Origin: Colletes latitarsis
Taxonomy: Eukaryota; Arthropoda; Insecta; Hymenoptera; Colletidae
Reading direction: 5' to 3'
DNA: 64,000 nt
Assembly (NCBI RefSeq): GCF_051014445.1
Contig: NC_135136.1
Location: forward strand, 17,936,001 to 18,000,000
A program made the translations under genes and the position numbers. Position 1 is the first letter of the stretch, and each line of letters starts with the position of its first letter. The notes below the pieces were generated by a model. That model saw nothing but the letters and a program-made list of their open reading frames with translations. It was not told where the DNA came from and did no database searches. Positions 51,517-63,287 of the stretch are shown piece by piece.

Positions 51517-54500
51517 CTACGTGATCCAAACCAGAAAAAACCCAGGATCTGTACAACAAGTATGTGAAGAATGCGAAAGTGTGAGCCTGACGAGGGCAAA
51601 TCCCGGACCTATCCCAGACATAACTTGCGTTATCCTCTAAAATATTGGTCGAAACCAGGTTTAATCGACTATTTCAGTGTGGTACCACATTACTACGTGA
51701 TCCAAACCAGAAAAATACCCAGGATCTGTTCAACAAGTATGTGAGAACGCGGAAATATGAGCCTGACGAGGGCAAATCCCGGACCTATCCCAGACATAAC
51801 TTGCGTTATCCTCTAAAATATTGGTCGAAACCAGGTTTAATCGACTATTTCAGTGTGGTACCACATTACTACGTGATCCAAACCAGAAAAATACCCAGGA
51901 TCTGTTCAACAAGTATGTGAAGAATGCGAAAGTATGAGCCTGACGAGGGCAAATCCCGGACCTATCCCAGACATAACTTGCGTTATCCTCTAAAATATTG
52001 GTCGAAACCAGGTTTAATCGACTATTTCAGTGTGGTACCACATTACTACGTGATCCAAGCCAGAAAAAACCCAGGAACTGTTCAACAAGTATGTGAAAAA
52101 CGCGAAACTATGAGCCTGATGAGGGCAAATCCCAGAGCTATCCCAGACCCAACATGCGTTATCCTCTAAAACATTTATCAAGACCAGGTTTAATTGAATG
52201 TTTCAGTGTGGTACCACATTACTACGTGATCTAAACCACAAGAAACCCAGGATCCGTTCAACAAGTATGTGACGAATGCGAAAGTATGTGTCTGATGAGG
52301 GCAAATCCCAGGCCTAACCTAGATCTAACATGCGTTATCCTCTAAAATATTGATCGAAACCAGATTTAATGGAGTGCTTCAGTGTGCTACCACATTACTG
52401 CGTGATCCAAACCAGAAAAAACCCGGGATCCGTTCAACAAGTATGTGGAGAATGCGAAAGTATGTGTCTGATGAGGGAAAATCCCAGGCCTAACCTAGAC
52501 CTAACATGCGTTACCCTCAAAAATATTTATCAAGACCAGGTTCAATTGAATGTTTCTGTGTGGTACCACATTACTACGTGATCCAAACCAGAAAAAACCC
52601 AGGATCTGTTCAACAAGTATGTGAAGAATGCGAAAGTATGTGTCTGATGAGGGAAAGTCCCAGGCCTAACCTAGACCTAACATGCGTTACCCTCAAAAAT
52701 ATTTATCAAGACCAGGTTTAATTGAATGTTTCTGTGTGGTACCACATTACTACGTGATCCAAACCAGAAAAAACCCAGGATCTGTTCAACATGTATGTGG
52801 AAAATGCGAAAGTATGTGTCTGATGAGGGCAAATCCCAGGCCTAACCTCGACAGAGCATGCGTTATCCTCTAAAATATTGATCGAAACCAGGTTTAATCG
52901 ACAGTTTCAGTGTGGTACCACATTACTACCTGATCCAAACCAGAAAAATACCCAGGATCTGTTCAACAAGTATGTGAAGAACGCGAAAATATGACCCTGA
53001 TGAGGGCAAATCCCAGACCTATCCCAGACCTAACTTGCGTTGTCCTCTAAAATATTGATGGAATCCAGGTTTAATTGACTGTTTCAGTGTGGTACCACAT
53101 TACTACGTGATCCAATACAGAAAAAGCCCTGGATCTAGCCATCAAGTATGAGTAACATGCGAAAGTATGAGCCTGATGAGGGCAAATCCTAGACCTAACC
53201 CAGACCTAACATGCGTTATCCTCTAAAATATTTATCAAGACCAACTTTAATTGAATGTTTCTGTGTGGTACCACATTACTACGTGATCCAAACCTGAAAA
53301 AACCCAGGATCTGTTCAACAAGTATGTGGAGAATGCGAAAGTATGTGTCTGATGAGGGCAATTCCCAGGCCTAACCTAGACATAACATGCGTTGTCCTCT
53401 AAAATATTGATCGAAACCAGGTTTAATCGACAATTTCAGTGTGGTACCACATTACTGCGTGATCCAAACCAGAAAAATACCCAGGATCTGTTCAACAAGT
53501 ATGTGAAGAACGCGGAAATATGACCCTGATGAGAGCAAATCCAGGGCCTAACCTAGACCTAACATGCGTTATCCTCAAAAATATTGATCGAAACCAGGCT
53601 TAATCGGCTGTTTCAGTGTGGTGCCACATTACTACATGATCCAAACCAGAAAAATACCCAGGATCTCTTCAACAAGTATGTGAAGAACGCGAAAATATGA
53701 CCCTGATGAGGGCAAATCCCAGACCTATACCAGACCTAACTTGCGTTGACCTCTAAAATATTGATGGAAACCTGGTTTAATTGACTGTTTCAGTGTGGTA
53801 CTACATTACTACGTGATCCATTCCAGAAAAAGCCCTGGATCTAGCCATCAAGTATGAGTAATATGCGAAAGTATGAGCCTGATGAGGGCAAATCCTAGAC
53901 CTAACCCAGACCTAACATGCGTTATCCTCTAAAATATTTATCAAGACCACGTTTAATTGAATGTTTCAGTGTGGTACCACATTACTACGTGATCCAAACC
54001 TGAAAAAATCCAGGATCTGTTCAACAAGTATGTGGAGAATGCGAAAGTATGTGTCTGATGAGGGCAAATCCCAGGCCTAACCTAGACATAACATGCGTTA
54101 TCCTCTAAAATATTGATCGAAACCAGGTTAAATGGACTGTTTTAGTGTGGTACCACATTACTACAGGATCCAAACTAGAAAAAGTCCAGAATCTGGCCAT
54201 CAAGTATGAGAAATATGCGAAAGTACGAGCCGGATGAGAGCAAATCCCAGACCTATCCCAGACCCAACATGCGTTATCCTCTAAAACATTTATCAAGACC
54301 AGGTTTAATTGAATGTTTCAGTGTGGTACCACATTACTACGTGATCCAAACCACAAGAAACCCAGGATCCGTTCAACAAGTATGTGACGAATGCGATAGT
54401 ATGTGTCTGATGAGGGGAAATCCCAGGCCTAACCTAGATCTAACATGCGTTATCCTCTAAAATATTGATCGAAACCAGATTTAATGGAGTGCTTCAGTGT

Positions 54501-55217
54501 GCTACCACATTACTGCGTGATCCAAACCAGAAAAAACCCGGGATCCGTTCAACAAGTATGTGGAGAATCCGAAAGTATGTGTCTGATGAGGGAAAATCCC
54601 AGGCCTAACCTAGACCTAACATGCGTTACCCTCAAAAATATTTATCAAGACCAGGTTTAATTGAATGTTTCTGTGTGGTACCACATTACTACGTGATCCA
54701 AACCAGAAAAAACCCAGGATCTGTTCAACAAGTATGTGAAGAATGCGAAAGTATGTGTCTGATGAGGGAAAATCCCAGGCCTAACCTAGACCTAACATGC
54801 GTTACCCTCAAAAATATTTATCATGACCAGGTTTAATTGAATGTTTCTGTGTGGTACCACATTACTACGTGATCCAAACCAGAAAAAACCCAGGATCTGT
54901 TCAACATGTATGTGGAAAATGCGAAAGTATGTGTCTGATGAGGGCAAATCCCAGGCCTAACCTCGACAGAGCATGCGTTATCCTCTAAAATATTGATCGA
55001 AACCAGGTTTAATCGACTGTTTCAGTGTGGTACCACATTACTACCTGATCCAAATCAGAAAAATACCCAGGATCTGTTCAACAAGTATGTGGAGAATGCG
55101 AAAGTATGTGTCTGATGAGGGCAATTCCCAGGCCTAACCTAGACATAACATGCGTTGTCCTCTAAAATATTGATCGAAACCAGGATTAATCGACTATTTC
55201 AGTGTGGTACCACATTA
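51517..55217 (+). repeat. Higher-order unit, copy 2 (3,701 bp, 21 monomers)
   Basis: This is the central, complete copy. It begins near the AAAGTGTGAGCCTGACG monomer. The shift to copy 3 is 3,701 bp at 51,645/55,346, 51,924/55,625, 52,682/56,383, 54,105/57,806 and 54,621/58,322. Private differences are few, such as GAGGGAAAGTCCCAGG near 52,650 and TGCGATAGTATG near 54,394. Confidence 0.9.
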
Positions 55218-58200
55218 CTACGTGATCCAAACCAGAAAAAACCCAGGATCTGTACAACAAGTATGTGAAGAATGCGAAAGTGTGAGCCTGACGAGGGCAA
55301 ATCCCGGACCTATCCCAGACATAACTTGCGTTATCCTCTAAAATATTGGTCGAAACCAGGTTTAATCGACTATTTCAGTGTGGTACCACATTACTACGTG
55401 ATCCAAACCAGAAAAATACCCAGGATCTGTTCAACAAGTATGTGAGAACGCGGAAATATGAGCCTGACGAGGGCAAATCCCGGACCTATCCCAGACATAA
55501 CTTGCGTTATCCTCTAAAATATTGGTCGAAACCAGGTTTAATCGACTATTTCAGTGTGGTACCACATTACTACGTGATCCAAACCAGAAAAATACCCAGG
55601 ATCTGTTCAACAAGTATGTGAAGAATGCGAAAGTATGAGCCTGACGAGGGCAAATCCCGGACCTATCCCAGACATAACTTGCGTTATCCTCTAAAATATT
55701 GGTCGAAACCAGGTTTAATCGACTATTTCAGTGTGGTACCACATTACTACGTGATCCAAGCCAGAAAAAACCCAGGAACTGTTCAACAAGTATGTGAAAA
55801 ACGCGAAACTATGAGCCTGATGAGGGCAAATCCCAGAGCTATCCCAGACCCAACATGCGTTATCCTCTAAAACATTTATCAAGACCAGGTTTAATTGAAT
55901 GTTTCCGTGTGGTACCACATTACTACGTGATCTAAACCACAAGAAACCCAGGATCCGTTCAACAAGTATGTGACGAATGCGAAAGTATGTGTCTGATGAG
56001 GGCAAATCCCAGGCCTAACCTAGATCTAACATGCGTTATCCTCTAAAATATTGATCGAAACCAGATTTAATGGAGTGCTTCAGTGTGCTACCACATTACT
56101 GCGTGATCCAAACCAGAAAAAACCCGGGATCCGTTCAACAAGTATGTGGAGAATGCGAAAGTATGTGTCTGATGAGGGAAAATCCCAGGCCTAACCTAGA
56201 CCTAACATGCGTTACCCTCAAAAATATTTATCAAGACCAGGTTTAATTGAATGTTTCTGTGTGGTACCACATTACTACGTGATCCAAACCAGAAAAAATC
56301 CAGGATCTGTTCAACAAGTATGTGAAGAATGCGAAAGTATGTGTCTGATGAGGGAAAATCCCAGGCCTAACCTAGACCTAACATGCGTTACCCTCAAAAA
56401 TATTTATCAAGACCAGGTTTAATTGAATGTTTCTGTGTGGTACCACATTACTACGTGATCCAAACCAGAAAAAACCCAGGATCTGTTCAACATGTATGTG
56501 GAAAATGCGAAAGTATGTGTCTGATGAGGGCAAATCCCAGGCCTAACCTCGACAGAGCATGCGTTATCCTCTAAAATATTGATCGAAACCAGGTCTAATC
56601 GACAGTTTCAGTGTGGTACCACATTACTACCTGATCCAAACCAGAAAAATACCCAGGATCTGTTCAACAAGTATGTGAAGAACGCGAAAATATGACCCTG
56701 ATGAGGGCCAATCCCAGACCTATCCCAGACCTAACTTGCGTTGTCCTCTAAAATATTGATGGAATCCAGGTTTAATTGACTGTTTCAGTGTGGTACCACA
56801 TTACTACGTGATCCAATCCAGAAAAAGCCCTGGATCTAGCCATCAAGTATGAGTAACATGCGAAAGTATGAGCCTGATGAGGGCAAATCCTAGACCTAAC
56901 CCAGACCTAACATGCGTTATCCTCTAAAATATTTATCAAGACCAACTTTAATTGAATGTTTCTGTGTGGTACCACATTACTACGTGATCCAAACCTGAAA
57001 AAACCCAGGATCTGTTCAACAAGTATGAGGAGAATGCGAAAGTATGTGTCTGATGAGGGCAATTCCCAGGCCTAACCTAGACATAACATGCGTTGTCCTC
57101 TAAAATATTGATCGAAACCAGGTTTAATCGACTATTTCAGTGTGGTACCACATTACTGCGTGATCCAAACCAGAAAAATACCCAGGATCTGTTCAACAAG
57201 TATGTGAAGAACGCGGAAATATGACCCTGATGAGAGCAAATCCAGGGCCTAACCTAGACCTAACATGCGTTATCCTCAAAAATATTGATCGAAACCAGGC
57301 TTAATCGACTGTTTCAGTGTGGTGCCACATTACTACATGATCCAAACCAGAAAAATACCCAGGATCTGTTCAACAAGTATGTGCAGAACGCGAAAATATG
57401 ACCCTGATGAGGGCAAATCCCAGACCTATACCAGACCTAACTTGCGTTGACCTCTAAAATACTGATGGAAACCTGGTTTAATTGACTGTTTCAGTGTGGT
57501 ACTACATTACTACGTGATCCAATCCAGAAAAAGCCCTGGATCTAGCCATCAAGTATGAGTAATATGCGAAAGTATGAGCCTGATGAGGGCAAATCCTAGA
57601 CCTAACCCAGACCTAACATGCGTTATCCTCTAAAATATTTATCAAGACCAGGTTTAATTGAATGTTTCAGTGTGGTACCACATTACTACGTGATCCAAAC
57701 CTGAAAAAATCCAGGATCTGTTCAACAAGTATGTGGAGAATGCGAAAGTATGTGTCTGATGAGGGCAAATCCCAGGCCTAACCTAGACATAACATGCGTT
57801 ATCCTCTAAAATATTGATCGAAACCAGGTTAAATGGACTGTTTTAGTGTGGTACCACAGTACTACAGGATCCAAACTAGAAAAAGTCCAGAATCTGGCCA
57901 TCAAGTATGAGAAATATGCGAAAGTACGAGCCGGATGAGAGCAAATCCCAGACCTATCCCAGACCCAACATGCGTTATCCTCTAAAACATTTATCAAGAC
58001 CAGGTTTAATTGAATGTTTCAGTGTGGTACCACATTACTACCTGATCCAAACCACAAGAAACCCAGGATCCGTTCAACAAGTATGTGACGAATGCGAAAG
58101 TATGTGTCTGATGAGGGGAAATCCCAGGCCTAACCTAGATCTAACATGCGTTATCCTCTAAAATATTGATCGAAACCAGATTTCATGGAGTGCCTCAGTG

Positions 58201-58455
58201 TGCTACCACATTACTGCGTGATCCAAACCAGAAAAAACCCGGGATCCGTTCAACAAGTATGTGGAGAATCCGAAAGTATGTGTCTGATGAGGGAAAATCC
58301 CAGGCCTAACCTAGACCTAACATGCGTTACCCTGAAAAATATTTATCAAGACCAGGTTTAATTGAATGTTTCTGTGTGGTACCACATTACTACGTGATCC
58401 AAACCAGAAAAAACCCAGGATCTGTTCAACAAGTATGTGAAGAATGCGAAAGTAT
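55218..58455 (+). repeat. Higher-order unit, copy 3, truncated (~3,240 bp)
   Basis: The third copy stays in register until about 58,455, where AAGTATGAGCCTGACGAGGG replaces the expected AAGTATGTGTCTGATGAGGG. About 2.6 monomers are missing from its end. Substitutions of its own include GTTTCCGTGTGG near 55,904, TATGAGGAGAATGCG near 57,026, CCACAGTACTACAGG near 57,855 and TTTCATGGAGTGCCTC near 58,181. The end copy appears more diverged than the central one, as expected at the edge of a homogenised block. Confidence 0.87.
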
Positions 58456-60639
58456 GAGCCTGACGAGGGCAAATCCCGGACCTATCCCAGACATAACTTG
58501 CGTTATCCTCTAAAATATTGGTCGAAACCAGGTTTAATCGACTATTTCAGTGTGGTACCACATTACTACGTGATCCAAACCAGAAAAAATCCAGGATTTG
58601 TTCAACAAGTATGTGGAGAATGCGAAAGTATGTGTCTGATGAGGGCAAATCCCAGGCCTAACCTAGACATAACATGCGTTATCCTCTAAAATATTGATCG
58701 AAACCAGGTTAAATGGACTGTTTTAGTGTGGTACCACATTACTACAGGATCCAAACTAGAAAAAGTCCAGAATCTGGCCATCAAGTATGAGAAATATGCG
58801 AAAGTACGAGCCGGATGAGAGCAAATCCCAGACCTATCCCAGACTCAACATGCGTTATCCTCTAAAACATTCATCAAGACCAGGTTTAATTGAATGTTTC
58901 AGTGTGGTACCACATTACTACGTGATCCAAACCACAAAAAACCCAGGATCCGTTCAACAAGTATGTGACGAATGCGAAAGTATGTGTCTGATGAGGGCAA
59001 ATCCCAGGCCTAACCTAGATCTAACATGCGTTATCCTCAAAAATATTGATCGAAACCAGGTTTAATTGAATGTTTCTGTGTGGTACCACATTACTACGTG
59101 ATCCAAACCAGAAAAAACCCAGGATCTGTTCAACAAGTATGAGAAATATGCGAAAGTACGAGCCTGATCAGGGCTAATCCCAGACCTATCCCAGACCTAA
59201 CTTGCGTTGTCCTCTAAAATATTGATTGAAACCAGGTTTAATCGACTGTTTCAGTGTGGTACCACATTACTATGTGATCCAAACCAGAAAAATACCCAGG
59301 ATCTGTTCAACATGTATGTGGAAAATGCGAAAGTATGTGTCTGATGAGGGCAAATCCCAGGCCTAACCTCGACAGAGCATGCGTCATCCTCTAAAATATT
59401 GATCGAAACCAGGTTTAATCGACTGTTTCAGTGTGGTACCACATTACTACCTGATCCAAACCAGAAAAATACCCAGGATCTGTTCAACAAGTATGTGAAG
59501 AACGCGAAAATATGACCCTGATGAGGGCAAATCCCAGACCTGTCCCAGACCTAACTTGCGTTGTCCTCTAAAATATTGATGGAATCCAGGTTTAATTGAC
59601 TGTTTCAGTGTGGTACCACATTACTACGTGATCCAATCCAGAAAAAGCCCTGGATCTAGCCATCAAGTATGAGTAACATGCGAAAGTTTGAGCCTGATGA
59701 GGGCAAATCCTAGACCTAACCCAGACCTAACATGCGTTATCCTCTAAAATATTTATCAAGACCAGGTTTAATTGAATGTTTCAGTGTGGTACCACATTAC
59801 TACGTGATCCAAACCTGAAAAAATCCAGGATCTGTTCAACAAGTATGTTGAGAATGCGAAAGTATGTGTCTGATGAGGGCAATTCCCAGGCCTAACCTAG
59901 ACATAACATGCGTTGTCCTCTAAAATATTGATCGAAACCAGGTTTAATCGACTATTTCAGTGTGGTACCACATTACTGCGTGATCCAAACCAGAAAAATA
60001 CCCAGGATCTGTTCAACAAGTATGTGAAGAACGCGAAATTACGAGCCTCATGAGAGCAAATCCCAGGCCTAACCTAGACATAACATGCGTTGTCCTCTAA
60101 AATATTGATCGAAACTAGGTTTAATGGACTGTTTCAGTGTGGTACCAGAACACTACGTGATCCAAACCTGAAAAAACCCAGGATCTGTTCAACAAGTATG
60201 TGGAGAATGCGAAAGTATGTGTCTGATGAGGGCAAATCCCAGGCCTAACCTAGACATAACATGCGTTATCCTCTAAAATATTGATCGAAACCAGGTTTAA
60301 TCGACTGTTTCAGTGTGGTACCACATTACTATGTGATCCATACCAGAAAAAACCCGGAATCCGTTCAACAAGTATGTGAAGAATGCGAAAGTATGTGTCT
60401 GATGAGGGCAAATCCCAGGCCTATACTAGTCAGAACATGCGTTATCCTCTAAAATATTGATCGAAACCAGTGTTAATCGACTGTTTCAGTGTGGTACCAC
60501 ATTACTATGTGATCCAAACCAGAAAAAAACCCAGGATCTGTACAACAAGTATGTGAAGAACGCGGAAATATGACCCTGATGAGGGCAAATCCCGGGCCTA
60601 ACCTAGACCTAACATGAGTTATCCTCAAAAATATTGACC

Positions 60640-61365
60640 GAAACCAGGTTTAATCGACTGTTTCAGAGTGGTACCACATTACTACCTGATCAAAACCAGA
60701 AAAATACTCAGGATCTGTTCAACAAGTATGTGAAGAACGCGAAAATATGACCCTGATGAGGGCAAATCCCAGACCTATACCAGACCTAACTTGCGTTGTC
60801 CTCTAAAATATTGATGAAAACCAGGTTTAATTGACTGGTTCAGTGTGGTACCACATTACTACGTGATCCAATCCAGAAAAAGCCCTGGATCTAGCCATCA
60901 AGTATGAGTAACATGCGAAAGTATGAGCCTGATGAGGGCAAATCATAGACCTAACCCAGACCTAACATGCGTTATTCTCTAAAATATTTATCAAGACCAG
61001 GTTTAATTGAATGTTTCAGTGTGGTACCACATTACTACGTGATCCAAACCTGAAAAAACCCAGGATCTGTTCAACAAGTATGTGGAGAATGCGAGAGTAT
61101 GTGTCTGATGAGGGCAAATCCCAGGCCTAACCTAGACATAACATGCGTTATCCTCTAAAATATTGATCGAAACCAGGTTAAATGGACTGTCTCAGTGTGG
61201 TGCCATATTACTACAGGATCCAAACTAGAAAAAGCCCAGAATCTGGCCATCAAGTATGAGAAATATGCGAAAGTACGTGCCTGAAGAGAGCAAATCCCAG
61301 ACCTAACCATGACCTAACATGCGTTATTCTCTGAAATAATGATCGAAACCAGGTTTAATGGACTG
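60640..61365 (+). repeat. Four-monomer block repeated 1,761 bp downstream
   Basis: This block matches about 62,401-63,126 (shift 1,761 bp, 10 monomers). Shared marks are GGGCAAATCATAGACC (60,941 and 62,702), GAGAATGCGAGAGTATGTGT or GAGAATGCGAGAGTATGTGTAT, the TGTCTCAGTG class B unit and ATTCTCTGAAATA. Differences are more numerous than in the central blocks. Confidence 0.75.
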
Positions 61366-62040
61366 TTTCAGTGTGCTACCACATTACTACGTGATCCAAA
61401 GCAGAAAAAACCAAGGATCCGTTCAACAAGTATGTGAAGAATGCGAAAGTATGTGTCTGATGAGGGAAAATCCCAGGCCTAACCTAGATCTAACATGCGT
61501 TATCCTCAAAAATATTGATCGAAACCAGGTTTAATGGAATGTTTCAGTGTGGTACCATATTACTACAGGATCCAAACTAGAAAAAGCCAAGAATCTGGCC
61601 ATCAAGTATGAGAAATATGCGAAAGTACGAGCCTGATGAGAGCAAATCCCAGACCTAACCATGACCTAACATGCGTTATTCTCTAAAATATTGATCGAAA
61701 CCAGGTTTAATGGAATGTTTCAGTGTGCTACCACATTACTACGTGATCCAAAGCAGAAAAAACCAAGGATTCGTTCAACAAGTATGTGAAGAATGCGAAA
61801 GTATGTGTCTGATGAGGGAAAATACCAGGCCAAACCTAGATCTAACATGCGTTATCCTCAAAAATATTGATCGAAACCAGGTTTAATGGAATGATTCAGT
61901 GTGCTACCACATTACTACGTGATCCAAAGCAGGGAAAACCAAGGATCCGTTCAACAAGTATGTGAAGAATGCGAAAGTATGTGTCTGATGAGGGAAAATC
62001 CCAGGCCTAACCTACACCTAACATGCGTTACCCTCAAAAA
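61366..62040 (+). repeat. Cluster of AAGCAG-variant monomers
   Basis: A rare class A sub-variant with GATCCAAAGCAG and ACCAAGGATCCGTTCAAC occurs near 61,398, 61,751 and 61,927, and again near 63,511. I did not see it elsewhere in the window. The copies are 353 and 176 bp apart, with a class B unit between the first two, so this is a small local expansion. Confidence 0.75.
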
Positions 62041-62400
62041 TATTTATCAAGACCAGGTTTAATTGAATGTTTCAGTGTGGTACCACATTACTACGTGATC
62101 CAAACCTCAAAAAACCCAGGATCTGTTCAACATGTACGTGGAAAATGCGAAAGTATGTGTCTGATGAGGGAAAATCCCAGGCCTAACCTAGACAGAACAT
62201 GCGTTATCCTCTAAGATATTGATCGAAACCAGGTTTAATCGACTGTTTCAGTGTGGTACCATATTACTACAGGATCCAAACTAGAAAAAGCCCAGAATCT
62301 GGCCACCAAGTATGAGAAATATGCGAAAGTAAGAACCTGATCAGGGCAAATCCCAGACCAATCCCGGACCTAACTTGCGTTGTCCTCTAAAATATTGATC

Positions 62401-63126
62401 GAAACCAGGTTTAATCGACTGTTTCAGTGTGGTACCACATTACTACCTGATCCAAACCAGAAAAATACCCAGGATCTGTTCAACAAGTATGTGAAGAACA
62501 CGAAAATATGACCCTGATGAGGGCAAATCCCAAACCTATCCCAGACCTAACTTGCGCTGTCCTCTAAAATATTGATGGAAACCAGGTTTAATTGACTGTT
62601 TCAGTGTGGTACCACATTACTACGTGATCCAATCCAGAAAAAGCCCTGGATCTAGCCATCAAGTATGAGTAACATGCGAAAGTATGAGCCTGATGAGGGC
62701 AAATCATAGACCTAACCCAGACCTAACATGCGTTATCCTCTAAAATATTTATCGAGACCAGGTTTAATTGAATATTTCAGTGTGGTACCACATTACTACG
62801 TGATCCAAAACTGAAAAAACCCAGGATCTGTTCAACAAGTATGTGGAGAATGCGAGAGTATGTGTATGATGAGGGCAAATCCCAGACCTAACCTAGACAT
62901 AACATGCGTTATCCTCTAAAATATTGATCGAAACCAGGTTAAATGGACTGTCTCAGTGTTGTACCACATTACTACAGGATCCAAACCAGAAAAAGCCCAG
63001 AATCTGGCCATCAAGTTTGAGAAATATGCGAAATTACGAGCCTCATGAGAGCAAATCCCAGACCTAACCATGACCTAACATGCGTTATTCTCTGAAATAT
63101 TGATCGAAACCAGGTTTAATGGACTG
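62401..63126 (+). repeat. Second copy of the 60,640-61,365 block
   Basis: This copy has the same variant order with several substitutions, including GTGTTGTACCACATT near 62,958, CAAAACTGAAAAAACC near 62,807 and CAAGTTTGAGAAATATGCG near 63,012. Confidence 0.75.
63102..63117 (+). other. Junction motif: B-box-like GATCGAAAC overlapping AAACCAGGTTT
   Basis: GATCGAAAC (63,102-63,110) fits the Pol III internal promoter B-box consensus GWTCRANNC. It overlaps AAACC-A-GGTTT (63,107-63,117), an inverted repeat with 5 bp arms and a one-base centre that spans the monomer start. Many monomers keep both; those ending TTTATCAAGACC or TTCATGGAATCC lose them. I see no A-box in a convincing position and no T-run terminator at a useful distance, so transcription is not claimed. 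Confidence 0.5.
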
Positions 63127-63287
63127 TTTCAGTGTGGTACCACATTACTACGTGATCCAAACCAGAAAAAACCCAGGATCTGTTCAACAAGTATGTGAAA
63201 AACGCGAAACTATGAGCCTGATGAGGGCAAATCCCATACCTATCCCAGACCTAACATGCGTTATCCTCTAAAATATTTATCAAGACC
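63112..63287 (+). repeat. Representative class A monomer (176 bp)
   Basis: Class A is the majority form in the window. Its middle reads CCAGAAAAAACCCAGGATCT followed by GTTCAACAAGTATGTG, and this distinguishes it from classes B and C. It begins AGGTTTAATGGACTG and ends ATCAAGACC. Sub-variants differ at recognisable places: AAACCACAAGAAACCC versus AAACCAGAAAAATACCC; ACCTGATCC versus ACGTGATCC; and TTGATCGAAACC, TTTATCAAGACC, TTCATGGAATCC or TTGGTCGAAACC at the monomer end. The order of these sub-variants reveals the higher-order repeats. Confidence 0.9.
63133..63144. other. 12 bp perfect palindrome TGTGGTACCACA (one per monomer)
   Basis: TGTGGTACCACA equals its own reverse complement and contains GGTACC. 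It lies about 21 bp after the AGGTTTAAT monomer start and is present in most monomers (22-33 in the first). Common single-base variants break one arm: TGTGCTACCACA, TGTGGCACCACA, TGTGGTACTACA, TGTGGTGCCACA and TGTGGTACCACT. It could be a binding site for a dimeric protein or a small hairpin. No protein partner can be named from sequence. Confidence 0.85.

Noticed and set aside
36130..57997. Minus-strand open frames of 60-96 codons (for example at 36,130-36,321, 42,475-42,666 and 55,715-56,005)
   Set aside because: They are the reverse-strand reading of the same monomers, mostly class B, and recur wherever that class does. They do not indicate inverted monomers or genes.
63080..63112. Canonical CENP-B box
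   Set aside because: On the reverse strand TTCGATCAATATTTT fits the TTCG and the central A of the box but lacks the CGGG half. No monomer variant I read completes it.
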